From QALR01 sp045124015 (lineage in GTDB: Bacteria > Bacillota > Clostridia > Oscillospirales > CAG-272): DNA of 45,405 nt. This document shows, piece by piece, positions 21,674 to 30,555 of this stretch (positions are counted from its first letter, which is position 1; each line of letters starts with the position of its first letter). The stretch covers positions 1-45,405 of the forward strand of contig JBGVLA010000110.1 in the NCBI GenBank assembly GCA_045124015.1. The letters run 5' to 3'. The position numbers were made by a program, and so were the translations under genes. The notes below the pieces were generated by a model. That model was not told the DNA's origin. It did no database searches and worked only from the letters and a program-made list of their open reading frames with translations.

Positions 21674-23554
21674 GGTAGCAATGCCTGCAAACTGGGACAT
21701 ATAAAGATTATAATATACACCCTTTTTCGCAAGAAGCTCTTCATGGTTTCCTGCCTCACAGATGTTGCCGCCGTCAAGAACGATGATCTTATCCGCATCG
21801 CGGATCGTCGAAAGTCGATGCGCGATAATGAGCGTCGTGCGCCCCTTCATGAGGTTGATCATCGCATTTTGGATGCGCATTTCCGTTCTGGTATCAACGC
21901 TCGAGGTTGCTTCATCGAGAATCAAAATGTTCGGGTCGGCAAGGACGGCGCGCGCAATGGAAAGAAGCTGACGCTGACCGTTACTGATGTTACCGCCCGA
22001 TTCGGAAAGCATCGTGTCGTATCCCTTGGGCATACGGCTGACAAAACGGTGTGCGTTTGCCGTTTCTGCGGCTTTTTGAACTTCATCGTTTCTCGCTTCC
22101 AGCTTACCGTAACGAATGTTTGCGCCGATGGTGTCGGTGAAAAGGACGGTATCCTGCAAAACGATGGCGATATTATGACGGAGACTATCCTTGGAAATAT
22201 CGCGGATATCCACGCCGTCAAGCAAGATCTCGCCCGAATCGATCTCATAAAAACGGGTCAAAAGGTTGATGATGGTCGTTTTACCTGAGCCTGTCTTACC
22301 GACAATGGCGATCTTCTGTCCTTGGTCGACCTCAAGACAGAAATCCTTGAGGACGGGTTCCTCGGGAACGTATGCGAAATTCACATGACGGAAGGAAAGA
22401 TGACCGATGGGGTCCTTGGGGTCAAGAATCTTTTCGCCCTCGTCGATTTCGGAGCTTTCATCCATGATTTCAAAGACACGTTCGGCACCGCTTATCGCAT
22501 TGAGGATCGCTGTAAATTGGTTTGCGATTTCGTTGATCGGACGGGTGAACTGCTTGGAGAACTGAATGAAAAGATATACCGTCGTTACGGGGATGCTCTT
22601 GTTTACGGCAAGAACAACACCGATGACAACAATGAGGAGATAGCCTGCGTTGTTGACAAGGTTCATAAGAGGACCCATAACACCGCCGAAAATCTCCGCT
22701 TTGATGCCCGTTTTGCGAAGCGCACGGCTGATCTTGGAAAATTCCGCCTTGGTGATATCTTCACGGGAAAACGCCATAATGGTGCGATAGCCCATCACGC
22801 TTTCTTCTACCTCGGCATTGAGCTTGCCGAGAAGCTTTTGCTGTGCCACAAAGTAACGGCGTACACGCTTGGTAACGAACGAGGTAACAAGCAGGGTTAC
22901 GGGAATCGTTACGATGCTGACAAGGGTCATAAGCGGGCTGTAATACAGCATGATGACAAGCGCACCGATGATGGTGATAAGGCTCGAAATGAGCGACGTA
23001 ACGGATTGGGAAATGGTATTGGAGATATGCTCGATATCGTTGGTCATACGGCTCATGATATCGCCGTGAGGATGATTGTCGATATATTTGAGCGGAAGCT
23101 TGACGATGCGATGAAAGAGGTCGCTTCGCATCGTGCGAACGGTGCTTTGCGAAAGCTTCGCTGAAAGACGGGCTTGTGTATACGTAAATATGGAGGAAAG
23201 CACGAATAAAACGCCAAGCACGATGAGAATTTTGATCATGCTTGCAAAGTCGATGCGCGGAATACCGTCGATAATCTGCATATAACCGCCCATATCTTCG
23301 ATGGTCAGATAGTTCAGCGCTTCGGTCTGCATGATGGGCGCAACGAGCGTTACGCCGACGGAAAGCATGACACAGATGATCATGACGATGAGAATGGTGC
23401 GTTTTTTGCCGATGTACGAGAGAAGTCTTTTGACCGTCTTACGAAGATGCTTGGGCTTTTCCGCAACCATGGCAGGACCTCGTCTGCCGCCGCCTGGGCG
23501 GATATCGAATTGAGGTCTTTGTCCGTTTTGTCCGGGTCTTTGTGCGTTATTCAA
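21671..23554 (-). CDS. heterodimeric ABC exporter, subunit with catalytic Walker B (TM288/LmrD-like)
   Basis: About 627 residues. A 35-residue Gly/Pro/Arg-rich cytoplasmic tail, six membrane helices (about 50-330), then the ATPase: Walker A GKTGSGKTTI, Walker B ILILDEATSSVD with the catalytic Glu, and the H-loop LIIAHRLSTI. The ABC signature is ISNGQRQ rather than LSGGQ. In asymmetric exporters such as TM287/288, BmrCD and LmrCD, exactly this subunit keeps Glu and His but has a weak signature. Start: TTG 23554 has GAGGTG six bases upstream; an in-frame GTG at 23563 overlaps that site. The end of the partner gene overlaps the start. Confidence 0.9.
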   Translation of the reverse strand: MNNAQRPGQNGQRPQFDIRPGGGRRGPAMVAEKPKHLRKTVKRLLSYIGKKRTILIVMIICVMLSVGVTLVAPIMQTEALNYLTIEDMGGYMQIIDGIPRIDFASMIKILIVLGVLFVLSSIFTYTQARLSAKLSQSTVRTMRSDLFHRIVKLPLKYIDNHPHGDIMSRMTNDIEHISNTISQSVTSLISSLITIIGALVIMLYYSPLMTLVSIVTIPVTLLVTSFVTKRVRRYFVAQQKLLGKLNAEVEESVMGYRTIMAFSREDITKAEFSKISRALRKTGIKAEIFGGVMGPLMNLVNNAGYLLIVVIGVVLAVNKSIPVTTVYLFIQFSKQFTRPINEIANQFTAILNAISGAERVFEIMDESSEIDEGEKILDPKDPIGHLSFRHVNFAYVPEEPVLKDFCLEVDQGQKIAIVGKTGSGKTTIINLLTRFYEIDSGEILLDGVDIRDISKDSLRHNIAIVLQDTVLFTDTIGANIRYGKLEARNDEVQKAAETANAHRFVSRMPKGYDTMLSESGGNISNGQRQLLSIARAVLADPNILILDEATSSVDTRTEMRIQNAMINLMKGRTTLIIAHRLSTIRDADKIIVLDGGNICEAGNHEELLAKKGVYYNLYMSQFAGIAT

Positions 23555-25295
23555 GATCTTCACCTCGTTTCAACTGAGATTCGTAAATATCACGGTAAAC
23601 AGGACTGGTTTCGAGAAGGGGCTTGTGGTCGCCTTCTGCCGCGATCGTACCGCCATCAAGGACGATGATGCGGTCGGCGTTCATGACCGATGCGACACGC
23701 TGTGCGATGGTGATAACAGTAAGATCGCCGAGCTTTTCGCGCAGTGCCTTTTGGAGCTTTGCGCTCGTCGTCAGGTCAAGTGCGGACATACTGTCGTCAA
23801 AGATCAGCACGTCGGGGTTTTTGAGCAGCGCACGTGCGATGGAAAGACGTTGCTTCTGACCGCCCGAAAGAGACGCACCCTTTTCTGCGATCATCGTATC
23901 GTAGCCGTTGTTGAATTTGCCGATAAATTCATCTGCCTGTGCGATCTGCGCCGCCTCACGAAGCTCCTCGTCGGTGGCATTTTCGTTGCCCCAACGGAGA
24001 TTTTCCGCAACCGTGCCCGAGAAAAGCTCGCTTTTTTGCAAAACGTAAGCGATCTTTGTGCGAAGCGCCTTCAAGGTATACTCCTTGATATTCACGCCGT
24101 CAAGCTCGATCTCACCCTCGGTGGGGTCATAATAACGCGGGATCATCTGCACGAGAGAGGATTTTCCCGAGCCTGTTGCGCCGAGAATGGCGATATTTTC
24201 ACCTGATTTGATATCGAGATTGATATCATGGAGAACGGGGGCATCGACCGCGTCGGGGTAACGGAAGCTGACGTTTTTGAAAACGACGTGTCCGCGTTTT
24301 TCTTCCTTGCCTGCGCCGTCGTATTTGCCGTCGCAAATGACGGGCTCGCAATCGAGGACCTCGTTGATACGCTTGGCGGAAGCCTGTGCGCGGGAGATGG
24401 TCTGGAACATCATGGAGAACATCATGACGGAGTGAAGGATCTGCGTGATATACTGAATAACTGCCATGATCTCACCGACCTCGATGATACCGCGTTCCAC
24501 CTCATAACCGCCGAGCCAGATAACGGCAATGACGGCAAGGTTCATGACGATCATCATCACAGGACCCATGAACGCAAGGATGTTCTGCACGCGGAGAGAA
24601 ACGGTGAAAAGGTTGTCGTTGGCGTTATGGAAACGCTTGGTTTCGTGGTCCTCGCGGACGTATGCCTTGACCACGCGCGCACCCGTTACGTTTTCCTGCA
24701 CGACGGAGTTGACGCTGTCCAGACGCTCCTGCATACGCTCAAAGAGCGGCTTTGCTTTTTTCATCACGCCCCAAACGACGAGAAGCTGAATGGGGAGCGA
24801 AATGAGGATAACGACTGCAAATTTGGAGTTCAGCGAGATCGCCATGATGATACCGCCCACGAACATGATAGGCGAACGGAAAAAGATTCTGAGCGCCTGT
24901 GCAACGAAGGTCTGCATCATGGTAACGTCGTTCGTCATACGGGTAACGAGTGAACCGACGGTAAATTTATCCGTCTGCTCGGGGGAAAGCGCCATCACGT
25001 GCGAAAAGGTATCGCGGCGCAGGTCGTTGCCAAAGCTCTGCGATGCCGCAGAAGCAAAGCCTGCCGCGCCAAGACCTGTCAGACCGCCAAGAAGCACGAG
25101 GATCATCATCTTGATGCCGTTTGCGCTGACGACGGCAAGACCCTCCTCGATCGTGGCGGCGTAAATGCTGTCGTTGACGATGGTGGACATGATCTTGGGA
25201 AGCGAAAGGTCAACGAGAACCTCTGCGATCATGAAAAGCGGAGAAAAGATGGCGATAAACCAATACGGCTTTAAGTAACGAAAGAGCTTTCTCAC
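23547..25295 (-). CDS. heterodimeric ABC exporter, subunit with degenerate ATP site (TM287/LmrC-like)
   Basis: 582 residues. Start GTG 25295 is chosen because GGAGG ends eight bases upstream and it overlaps the MarR stop as GTGA; a TTG five codons upstream includes the ribosome binding site. Six membrane helices (about 12-310), then Walker A GATGSGKSSL, intact signature LSGGQKQR, Walker B LIFDDSMSALD with Asp where the catalytic Glu should be, and AQRVAS with Gln in place of the H-loop His. These are the known marks of the non-catalytic site in heterodimeric drug exporters, complementary to the partner. Confidence 0.92.
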   Translation of the reverse strand: MRKLFRYLKPYWFIAIFSPLFMIAEVLVDLSLPKIMSTIVNDSIYAATIEEGLAVVSANGIKMMILVLLGGLTGLGAAGFASAASQSFGNDLRRDTFSHVMALSPEQTDKFTVGSLVTRMTNDVTMMQTFVAQALRIFFRSPIMFVGGIIMAISLNSKFAVVILISLPIQLLVVWGVMKKAKPLFERMQERLDSVNSVVQENVTGARVVKAYVREDHETKRFHNANDNLFTVSLRVQNILAFMGPVMMIVMNLAVIAVIWLGGYEVERGIIEVGEIMAVIQYITQILHSVMMFSMMFQTISRAQASAKRINEVLDCEPVICDGKYDGAGKEEKRGHVVFKNVSFRYPDAVDAPVLHDINLDIKSGENIAILGATGSGKSSLVQMIPRYYDPTEGEIELDGVNIKEYTLKALRTKIAYVLQKSELFSGTVAENLRWGNENATDEELREAAQIAQADEFIGKFNNGYDTMIAEKGASLSGGQKQRLSIARALLKNPDVLIFDDSMSALDLTTSAKLQKALREKLGDLTVITIAQRVASVMNADRIIVLDGGTIAAEGDHKPLLETSPVYRDIYESQLKRGEDLE

Positions 25296-25771
25296 GGGCG
25301 CGACCTCCAATCTTCGGGAAGACCCATTTCATCCAAAATATTGGCGCGTACCTTTTTGAGGAGTACACAAAGCGTCTCTTTTTCCTCTGCGGAAACGCCG
25401 CGGAGAAGAATATCTTCGGTTTCCATGATTTTTCCGAAGAAAGCGCGTTCCATCTTTCTGCCTTTTTCGGTGAGATAGACATGCGTTTGGCGCTGGTCCT
25501 TTTCGTCCGTTACACGGCGGACCAGCTCCTCTTCTTCCATTTTTTTGAGTGTAACGCTGATGGTCGGTGCCTTCAGGTGGGTCGATCTGACAAGGTCAAT
25601 CTGTGTTACGCCGTCCTTGCGCGCAAGATGGCGCAAAATCTGACGATACCCATTTTTGAAGCCGAGTGTTTCGGAGTTTTGGTTCATCTTATCGTGAAAC
25701 AATTTGGCGATTTCACTGATGAGCAGACCCGGCATCGGTTCATGATGACACCGTTTTTCGGTGGGGGGCAT
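25292..25771 (-). CDS. MarR family transcriptional regulator
   Basis: 159 residues. Winged helix at about 50-115: GVTQIDLVRSTHLKAPTISV is the helix-turn-helix and DEKDQRQTHVYLTEKG the wing. The ATG at 25771 is seven bases after GAGAGG; the ATG two codons upstream is too close to that site. First gene of the operon with the two ABC subunits and most likely its repressor: a perfect inverted repeat (25802-25819) lies between the -10 and the start. MarR repressors usually release DNA on binding the exported compound or on oxidation; no key Cys for oxidation sensing is obvious. Confidence 0.93.
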   Translation of the reverse strand: MPPTEKRCHHEPMPGLLISEIAKLFHDKMNQNSETLGFKNGYRQILRHLARKDGVTQIDLVRSTHLKAPTISVTLKKMEEEELVRRVTDEKDQRQTHVYLTEKGRKMERAFFGKIMETEDILLRGVSAEEKETLCVLLKKVRANILDEMGLPEDWRSRP

Positions 25772-25801
25772 ATACATTCCTCTCTTTCTTGATATTTGAA
25801 T

Positions 25802-25819
25802 AATTAGTTAGAAAACTAA
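25802..25819. promoter_or_regulatory. MarR-type operator
   Basis: Perfect inverted repeat ATTAGTT-AGAA-AACTAAT, 18 bases, placed directly downstream of the -10, covering the expected transcription start. Size, AT content and spacing fit MarR operators. Confidence 0.75.
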
Positions 25820-25822
25820 TCA

Positions 25823-25851
25823 TATTATAAGAAAATGCAAGTGCTTTGTCA
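25823..25851 (-). promoter_or_regulatory. promoter of the MarR/ABC exporter operon
   Basis: On the minus strand a full consensus: TTGACA (25846-25851), 17-base spacer, TATAAT (25823-25828). Such strength fits a promoter that is normally repressed. Confidence 0.88.
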
Positions 25852-25872
25852 AGAGGGCGAGGAGCGTTTTCT

Positions 25873-25911
25873 GCGAAAAACAAAGGGGCGATACGAATTT
25901 TCGTATCGCCC
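25873..25911 (-). terminator. terminator of the M16/lgt/folD operon
   Basis: 11-bp stem GGGCGATACGA/TCGTATCGCCC (25886-25896 with 25901-25911), loop ATTT; minus-strand tail is CTTTGTTTTTCGC. It lies 11 bases after the folD stop. Confidence 0.78.
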
Positions 25912-25922
25912 GAATCAAGGGA

Positions 25923-26777
25923 TTATTTTGCTTTGTTCTGTTCGCGTGCCGCGGTGAGCGTGTTTTTGAGAAGCATGGTGATGGTCATGGGACCTACGCC
26001 GCCGGGAACGGGAGTGATGGCGCCCGCAACTTCGGAAACGCTTGCATAATCAACGTCGCCTGTGAGCTTGCCGTCAGCCTTGCGGTTCATACCAACGTCG
26101 ATGACGCACGCACCGGGCTTGACCATATCTGCGGTTACGAAATCTGCCTTGCCGATGGCAACGACGAGGATATCCGCAGTGCGGCAGACCTCTGCGAGGT
26201 TTTTGGTGCGGGAATGGCAAATGGTAACGGTTGCGTTTGCGTGGAGGAGAAGCATTGCCTGGGGCTTGCCCACGATATTGCTTCTGCCGATGACGACTGC
26301 CTGCTTGCCTGCGATCTCAATACCCGAACGCTTGATAAGCTCCATAACGCCTGCGGGTGTGCAGGGAAGAAAATGATGGTTACCGATCATGATCTTGCCA
26401 ACGTTCACTTCGCTGAATGCGTCAACGTCCTTTTCAGGAGAAATTGCCGCGATGACCTTATCTTCGCTGATATGCTTGGGGAGGGGAAGCTGAACGAGGA
26501 TACCGCTGATCTCCTTTCTTGCGTTAAGCTCATCGATCTTTTCAAGGAGAGTCGCTTCTGTTGTCTCTTCGGGCATGCGGATGATCTCGGAATAGATGCC
26601 GACCTCCTCGCAAGCCTTGCCTTTGTTGCGAACGTAAACCTGAGATGCAGGGTTTTCGCCGACGATGATCACGGCAAGACCGGGGTTGATCCCCTCAGCC
26701 TTCATCGCCTTTACTTCTTCTGTGATCTCTGCGCGGATCTCCGCAGAGATTTTTTTGCCGTCAATGATGTGTGCCAT
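25923..26777 (-). CDS. folD: methylenetetrahydrofolate dehydrogenase/cyclohydrolase
   Basis: 284 residues, the standard length. Interconverts methylene-, methenyl- and formyl-tetrahydrofolate with NADP(H). Catalytic YVRNK (Tyr48, Lys52), the QLPLPKH motif, PCTPAGVMELI, the cofactor loop GRSNIVGKP and the C-terminal PVPGGVGPMT are all present. The ATG at 26777 follows GGAGG and overlaps the end of lgt by 17 bases; a longer open frame upstream lies inside lgt. Last gene of the operon. Confidence 0.97.
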   Translation of the reverse strand: MAHIIDGKKISAEIRAEITEEVKAMKAEGINPGLAVIIVGENPASQVYVRNKGKACEEVGIYSEIIRMPEETTEATLLEKIDELNARKEISGILVQLPLPKHISEDKVIAAISPEKDVDAFSEVNVGKIMIGNHHFLPCTPAGVMELIKRSGIEIAGKQAVVIGRSNIVGKPQAMLLLHANATVTICHSRTKNLAEVCRTADILVVAIGKADFVTADMVKPGACVIDVGMNRKADGKLTGDVDYASVSEVAGAITPVPGGVGPMTITMLLKNTLTAAREQNKAK

Positions 26778-27771
26778 TTGTATTGTCCTCCGATTCTGCG
26801 GAAGCTTCTTCCGCGATGGTATTTTCAGTATTTGTGGATGCAAGGGGAGCTTCGCCGTTTTTCAAAAGGAAAAGAACGGACGGAAGTGTGTGTTCGGGAA
26901 TCTTTCCCGCGAGCGCGAGCTTGTGTTCTTTCGTGCGCAAAACGATAAGCAAGGGGAGAAGCGTTACGACGATCAGTGCTGCGAGCATGGACGAAACGCG
27001 GATAGGGCCGAGCATCAGAGAGTCCGTGCGGAGCAACTCGATAAACGTTCTGCCAAGTCCATACCAGATGAAATACCAGAAGCCGACCTCACCCTCAAAT
27101 TTTCGCTTTTTATAAAAGATATTGATCAGCACAAAGCCAAGCACGTTCCAAAGGGATTCGTAAAGGAACGTGGGGTGTACGTACATGGTCATGTATCCCG
27201 TGTGGTGATTGTTAATGCCCATGCGCCAAGGGAGCGTGGTCTCGGAGCCGAATGCTTCTCCGTTCATGAAATTGCCCCATCTGCCGATGGCTTGCGCGAT
27301 CATGATACCGGGGGTCGCCATATCCGCAAGCTTGAAGAACGAGATCTTCTTGATGCGCGACATTATGAGAACGGTCAAAGCACCGAAAAGGATACCGCCG
27401 TAGATGGCAAGGCCGCCTTCCCAGATGGCGATGATGTTATAAAGCGATTTGCCGAGGTTTTTGAAAAAGCCGTAATCGGTAACGATGTATTCGCTAAGAC
27501 CATCGAACACGACGTAATACAGTCTTGCACCAAGAACGGCGATGCAGACGGTAACGAGTGTGATGTCGAGGATATCGTCGAAAACGAGCTTCTGTTGTTT
27601 TGAACGGTAAGTGAGATAGCCGAATGCGGTGAGGATGGCACAGCATATAATAATGCCGTACCACATGATGGTAAAGGGCTTTCCGCCGATCTCAAAGGAG
27701 AGGGCAACGCCGTTCAGATCGAAAGGCTCAATGCCAAAACCGGGGAAAGAGATTTCTGTATAACGTCCCAT
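26761..27771 (-). CDS. lgt: prolipoprotein diacylglyceryl transferase
   Basis: 336 residues with about seven membrane helices. Transfers diacylglycerol from phosphatidylglycerol to the lipobox Cys of prolipoproteins. The Lgt signature GRWGNFMNGEAFG is at 163-175, and the essential HPTFLYES and GR-FIELLR motifs follow. The ATG at 27771 has AAGGAG at a good distance; the GTG two codons upstream is worse. About 40 extra residues at the C-terminus (NTENTIAEEASAESEDNTNG) are acidic and disordered. Sits between the M16 pair and folD, and would process the lipoproteins at 18799 and 30556. Confidence 0.96.
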   Translation of the reverse strand: MGRYTEISFPGFGIEPFDLNGVALSFEIGGKPFTIMWYGIIICCAILTAFGYLTYRSKQQKLVFDDILDITLVTVCIAVLGARLYYVVFDGLSEYIVTDYGFFKNLGKSLYNIIAIWEGGLAIYGGILFGALTVLIMSRIKKISFFKLADMATPGIMIAQAIGRWGNFMNGEAFGSETTLPWRMGINNHHTGYMTMYVHPTFLYESLWNVLGFVLINIFYKKRKFEGEVGFWYFIWYGLGRTFIELLRTDSLMLGPIRVSSMLAALIVVTLLPLLIVLRTKEHKLALAGKIPEHTLPSVLFLLKNGEAPLASTNTENTIAEEASAESEDNTNGTHH

Positions 27772-27780
27772 AGGCACTCC

Positions 27781-29067
27781 TTAGGCTTCCGCAATGGGAT
27801 TTACCACGCTCATGGCGAAGTATTCTTCCTTGAAAAGGAGAGGGAAGAGTGCTTCCACATCCTCAAAGCTTACGTCCCTTAGCACCTCGCCGTAGAAGAA
27901 CGGGTCGCAATCGTCATGGAGCATAAAGGTATAGCGGTCAGCAAGACGAGTGGAATCGAATATCTTGATATAAGAGGCATAGGAGGCGCGCTTTACGCGG
28001 TCAAAATCTTCGCGGGAAAGACCGCTTTTGCGGATATCCTCAAGGTATGCGATGAAATGGTCGTAGACCTCCTCGGGATTCTCACATTCGCCTTCAAGGA
28101 AGATCTTGGAGCTGTCGTGCGCGTGGTCGCAGGAGGCGTCAAAGCCATTGACGAGGCCGCTTTCGTAAACGTCGATGGCAAAGGGAGAGGTATCACCAAA
28201 GAGCATATCGGTGAGGATCTCCATTGCGACCGCTTTTTTGACGCGGCGCTCTGCATCCGCGGAGATATCCATATCCTTGACACCGATGAGGAACATCGGC
28301 TTTGCCACTTTAAAGCTTGCGCTGACGCGCTTTTTGAAGACCTCGGGCTTTTCCTCGTGATAATGGCGGATGATCTTCTTCTGTTCTCTTTCGGGGAGGA
28401 TCTTATCAACGAGCTCGAGAACCTTATCCATTTCCGCTCTGCCCGAGATGCAAAGGGTCATGTTGGAGAAGTTATAAAACGTATAATAGCAATCGTAGAG
28501 AAGTTCGGGGGTGATCTCCGTGATGGATTCTACCGTACCTGCTACGTTTACGCGGGTCTGATGCTTTTCATACATCGCTTCAAGCAGATTGTAATAGATG
28601 GCGGAGCCGGGGTTGTCCTCGTACATACGGATCTCCTGACCGATGATGCCGCGTTCCTTTTCCACATTTTCAGGTGTGAAATAGGGCTTGGAAACGTAAT
28701 CGAGCAGGATCTCGAGGTTTTTATAGAGGTGGTTCGTGCAGGAGAAGAGATATGCCGTCATCGTGGGGGTGGTGAAGGCGTTGGCGTTCGCACCATATTC
28801 CGCGAAACGGGAAAACGTATCGACACCGTCTTCGTTTTCAAACATTTTGTGTTCGAGATAGTGCGCGATGCCGTCGGGGACCTCGTGCAGTCCCTCCTCG
28901 CCCTCGATCTCAAAGCAGTTGTCGATCGCGCCGTATTTCGTGGCAAAAACGGCGTAGCTGGAGGCGAAATCCTTGGGGATCACGTAGATATCAAGACCGC
29001 TTTTGTGCTTGGCGTAATAATATTTCTCGCCGATGGCGTTCGTTTTTTCGATGATTTCGGGTTTCAT
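27781..29067 (-). CDS. M16 family zinc peptidase, active subunit (YmfH-like)
   Basis: 428 residues. Zinc site HYLEH at 69-73 (HxxEH, inverted relative to thermolysin), followed at about 130-150 by the conserved helix VEKERGIIGQEIRMYED with the third ligand Glu. Two M16 halves as in YmfH of Bacillus and processing-protease beta subunits. Its ATG overlaps the partner's TGA (29064-29067), so the two are made in equal amounts and probably form a heterodimer. No signal peptide. Confidence 0.92.
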   Translation of the reverse strand: MKPEIIEKTNAIGEKYYYAKHKSGLDIYVIPKDFASSYAVFATKYGAIDNCFEIEGEEGLHEVPDGIAHYLEHKMFENEDGVDTFSRFAEYGANANAFTTPTMTAYLFSCTNHLYKNLEILLDYVSKPYFTPENVEKERGIIGQEIRMYEDNPGSAIYYNLLEAMYEKHQTRVNVAGTVESITEITPELLYDCYYTFYNFSNMTLCISGRAEMDKVLELVDKILPEREQKKIIRHYHEEKPEVFKKRVSASFKVAKPMFLIGVKDMDISADAERRVKKAVAMEILTDMLFGDTSPFAIDVYESGLVNGFDASCDHAHDSSKIFLEGECENPEEVYDHFIAYLEDIRKSGLSREDFDRVKRASYASYIKIFDSTRLADRYTFMLHDDCDPFFYGEVLRDVSFEDVEALFPLLFKEEYFAMSVVNPIAEA

Positions 29068-30344
29068 GCGTTACCCTCCTTTCCGCAAAGGAAATAATAG
29101 GTATCCAGACGGATATCCTGCGCTTTTTTCACGATATCCTTTGCCGTAACGGATTCGATGAGCGCTCTTTTTTCTTCGGGAGAGATGAGCTTTCCGTTCA
29201 TCACGCCCGAGAAATACCAGTTCAGGATATTGCCCGTGCTGTCGCCCACTCTGCCGATGGCGTCAAGAAGCGCAAGACGTGCGTCGCGGAGCTCGCTTTC
29301 GGAGATATTGCCCTTTTTGATCTCATCAAGCTGGAAGAGGATCTCATCCGCGGCTTTCTTTTCGTTGGCAAATTCGATACCCGAATTGACGGTCATATAG
29401 CCCTTTTGACCGTTTTCCGAAGAACCGCAGTAATAGCAAAGACTGAGCTTTTCGCGTACGTTGAGGAAAAGCTTGCTCGTTACGCCTGCGCCGAAAATGA
29501 CGTTGAGCATCTGCATGACGTGATAATCGTCGTCATATACGGTCGAGCCTGTGTAAAAACCGAGAGAGAGCTTGCCCTGCGTGATGTTCTGTCTTTCGTA
29601 GACGGTCTTGACTTCTTTTCGTGCGTCCTGCATGACCTTGGTCTCGGGTGCGCCCGTATAACGGCGCTCGATGCCCTCGAACATACGCGCAAAGCGTGCG
29701 GAAAGTGCATCAAAATCAAAATTGCCGATGGCAAAGATCTCGATTCTTGCGGTGGAAAGCATTTCGTGATACTGCTTCCAAAGGCAAACGGGACAAACAG
29801 CTTCCGTCGTTTCCACCGTGCCAAGCTCGGAAAGACCGAACGCATCACCCTCGAACATTTCTTCGATGAGTCGCGTCATGGCGTAGCGGCGTTTGTCGTT
29901 GACCTGCGCCAAAATATCGTCGATGAGCTTTTCCTTTTCGCTTTCTACGTATTCCTCGCAGAAAACGCCGTTTTCGGTAACGGGATGGAGCAGGATATCG
30001 TCAAGGAGCATCATGGCGCGCTCGGTGATATCCATGCCGTCGATGGCGTATTTGTTGTCGAGCACGCTCATGCGAAGCTCGAGGACCTGTGTATCTCCGC
30101 GTTTGTAAACGCTGTCGTTGAGTGTCGTATCATAGATCGATTCTTCCTCGCGGCGAATACTGCCAATATTGGGGAAGTTTTCGCTTCCGCGCAAAAGCAC
30201 GGGGAAGAGCAAGGCGTTTTTTGCGGCGGTATCCGCGGTGAGTGGGAGAACGAAACGCACCGAGATGAGATTCGATTTGAATTTCGTTTCATGGATGGCG
30301 TTCCAAAAGATACCGCTTGCCAGTTCTTTTCTTTCAAAAACCAT
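29064..30344 (-). CDS. M16 family peptidase homologue, non-catalytic partner (YmfF-like)
   Basis: 426 residues of M16 fold. The position of the zinc motif reads GSENFPNIGSIRREEESIYD, without HxxEH, so it cannot bind zinc in the usual way; the second-half motif with FGAGVTSKLFLNVREKLSLCYY is well kept, as in YmfF and in alpha subunits of processing peptidases. Likely the partner of the active subunit encoded next. The upstream GGA is 14 bases before the ATG, a weak start signal. First gene of a four-gene operon driven from 30391-30419. Confidence 0.9.
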   Translation of the reverse strand: MVFERKELASGIFWNAIHETKFKSNLISVRFVLPLTADTAAKNALLFPVLLRGSENFPNIGSIRREEESIYDTTLNDSVYKRGDTQVLELRMSVLDNKYAIDGMDITERAMMLLDDILLHPVTENGVFCEEYVESEKEKLIDDILAQVNDKRRYAMTRLIEEMFEGDAFGLSELGTVETTEAVCPVCLWKQYHEMLSTARIEIFAIGNFDFDALSARFARMFEGIERRYTGAPETKVMQDARKEVKTVYERQNITQGKLSLGFYTGSTVYDDDYHVMQMLNVIFGAGVTSKLFLNVREKLSLCYYCGSSENGQKGYMTVNSGIEFANEKKAADEILFQLDEIKKGNISESELRDARLALLDAIGRVGDSTGNILNWYFSGVMNGKLISPEEKRALIESVTAKDIVKKAQDIRLDTYYFLCGKEGNA

Positions 30345-30390
30345 AAATTTTATCTATTTTCCTTTCGTCAAAAAATCACTATTACTTTAT

Positions 30391-30419
30391 ATTATATATA
30401 AAATTTGTTAAAAATTCAA
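30391..30419 (-). promoter_or_regulatory. promoter of the M16/lgt/folD operon
   Basis: On the minus strand TTGAAT (30414-30419), 17-base spacer, TATAAT (30391-30396), 47 bases before the first ATG. Confidence 0.72.
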
Positions 30420-30487
30420 CGCTTTTTATGAGATTTTTGCGGATTCTTTCGTTCATAAAATATTCATAGCTTTTTCTTCAAATTCTC

Positions 30488-30516
30488 TTTACAATTTTCA
30501 GAAAGTGTGGTACAAT
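30488..30516 (+). promoter_or_regulatory. promoter of the lipoprotein/NfeD/SPFH operon
   Basis: TTTACA (30488-30493), 17-base spacer, TACAAT (30511-30516), 39 bases before the start. Confidence 0.72.
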
Positions 30517-30555
30517 ATAGACAAATCAGCGTGGAATGAAAGGAGAAACAACGCG

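Noticed and set aside
27916..29097. A 393-codon open frame antisense to the M16 peptidase gene
   Set aside because: Product shows no known fold, and the opposite strand encodes an intact HxxEH peptidase.
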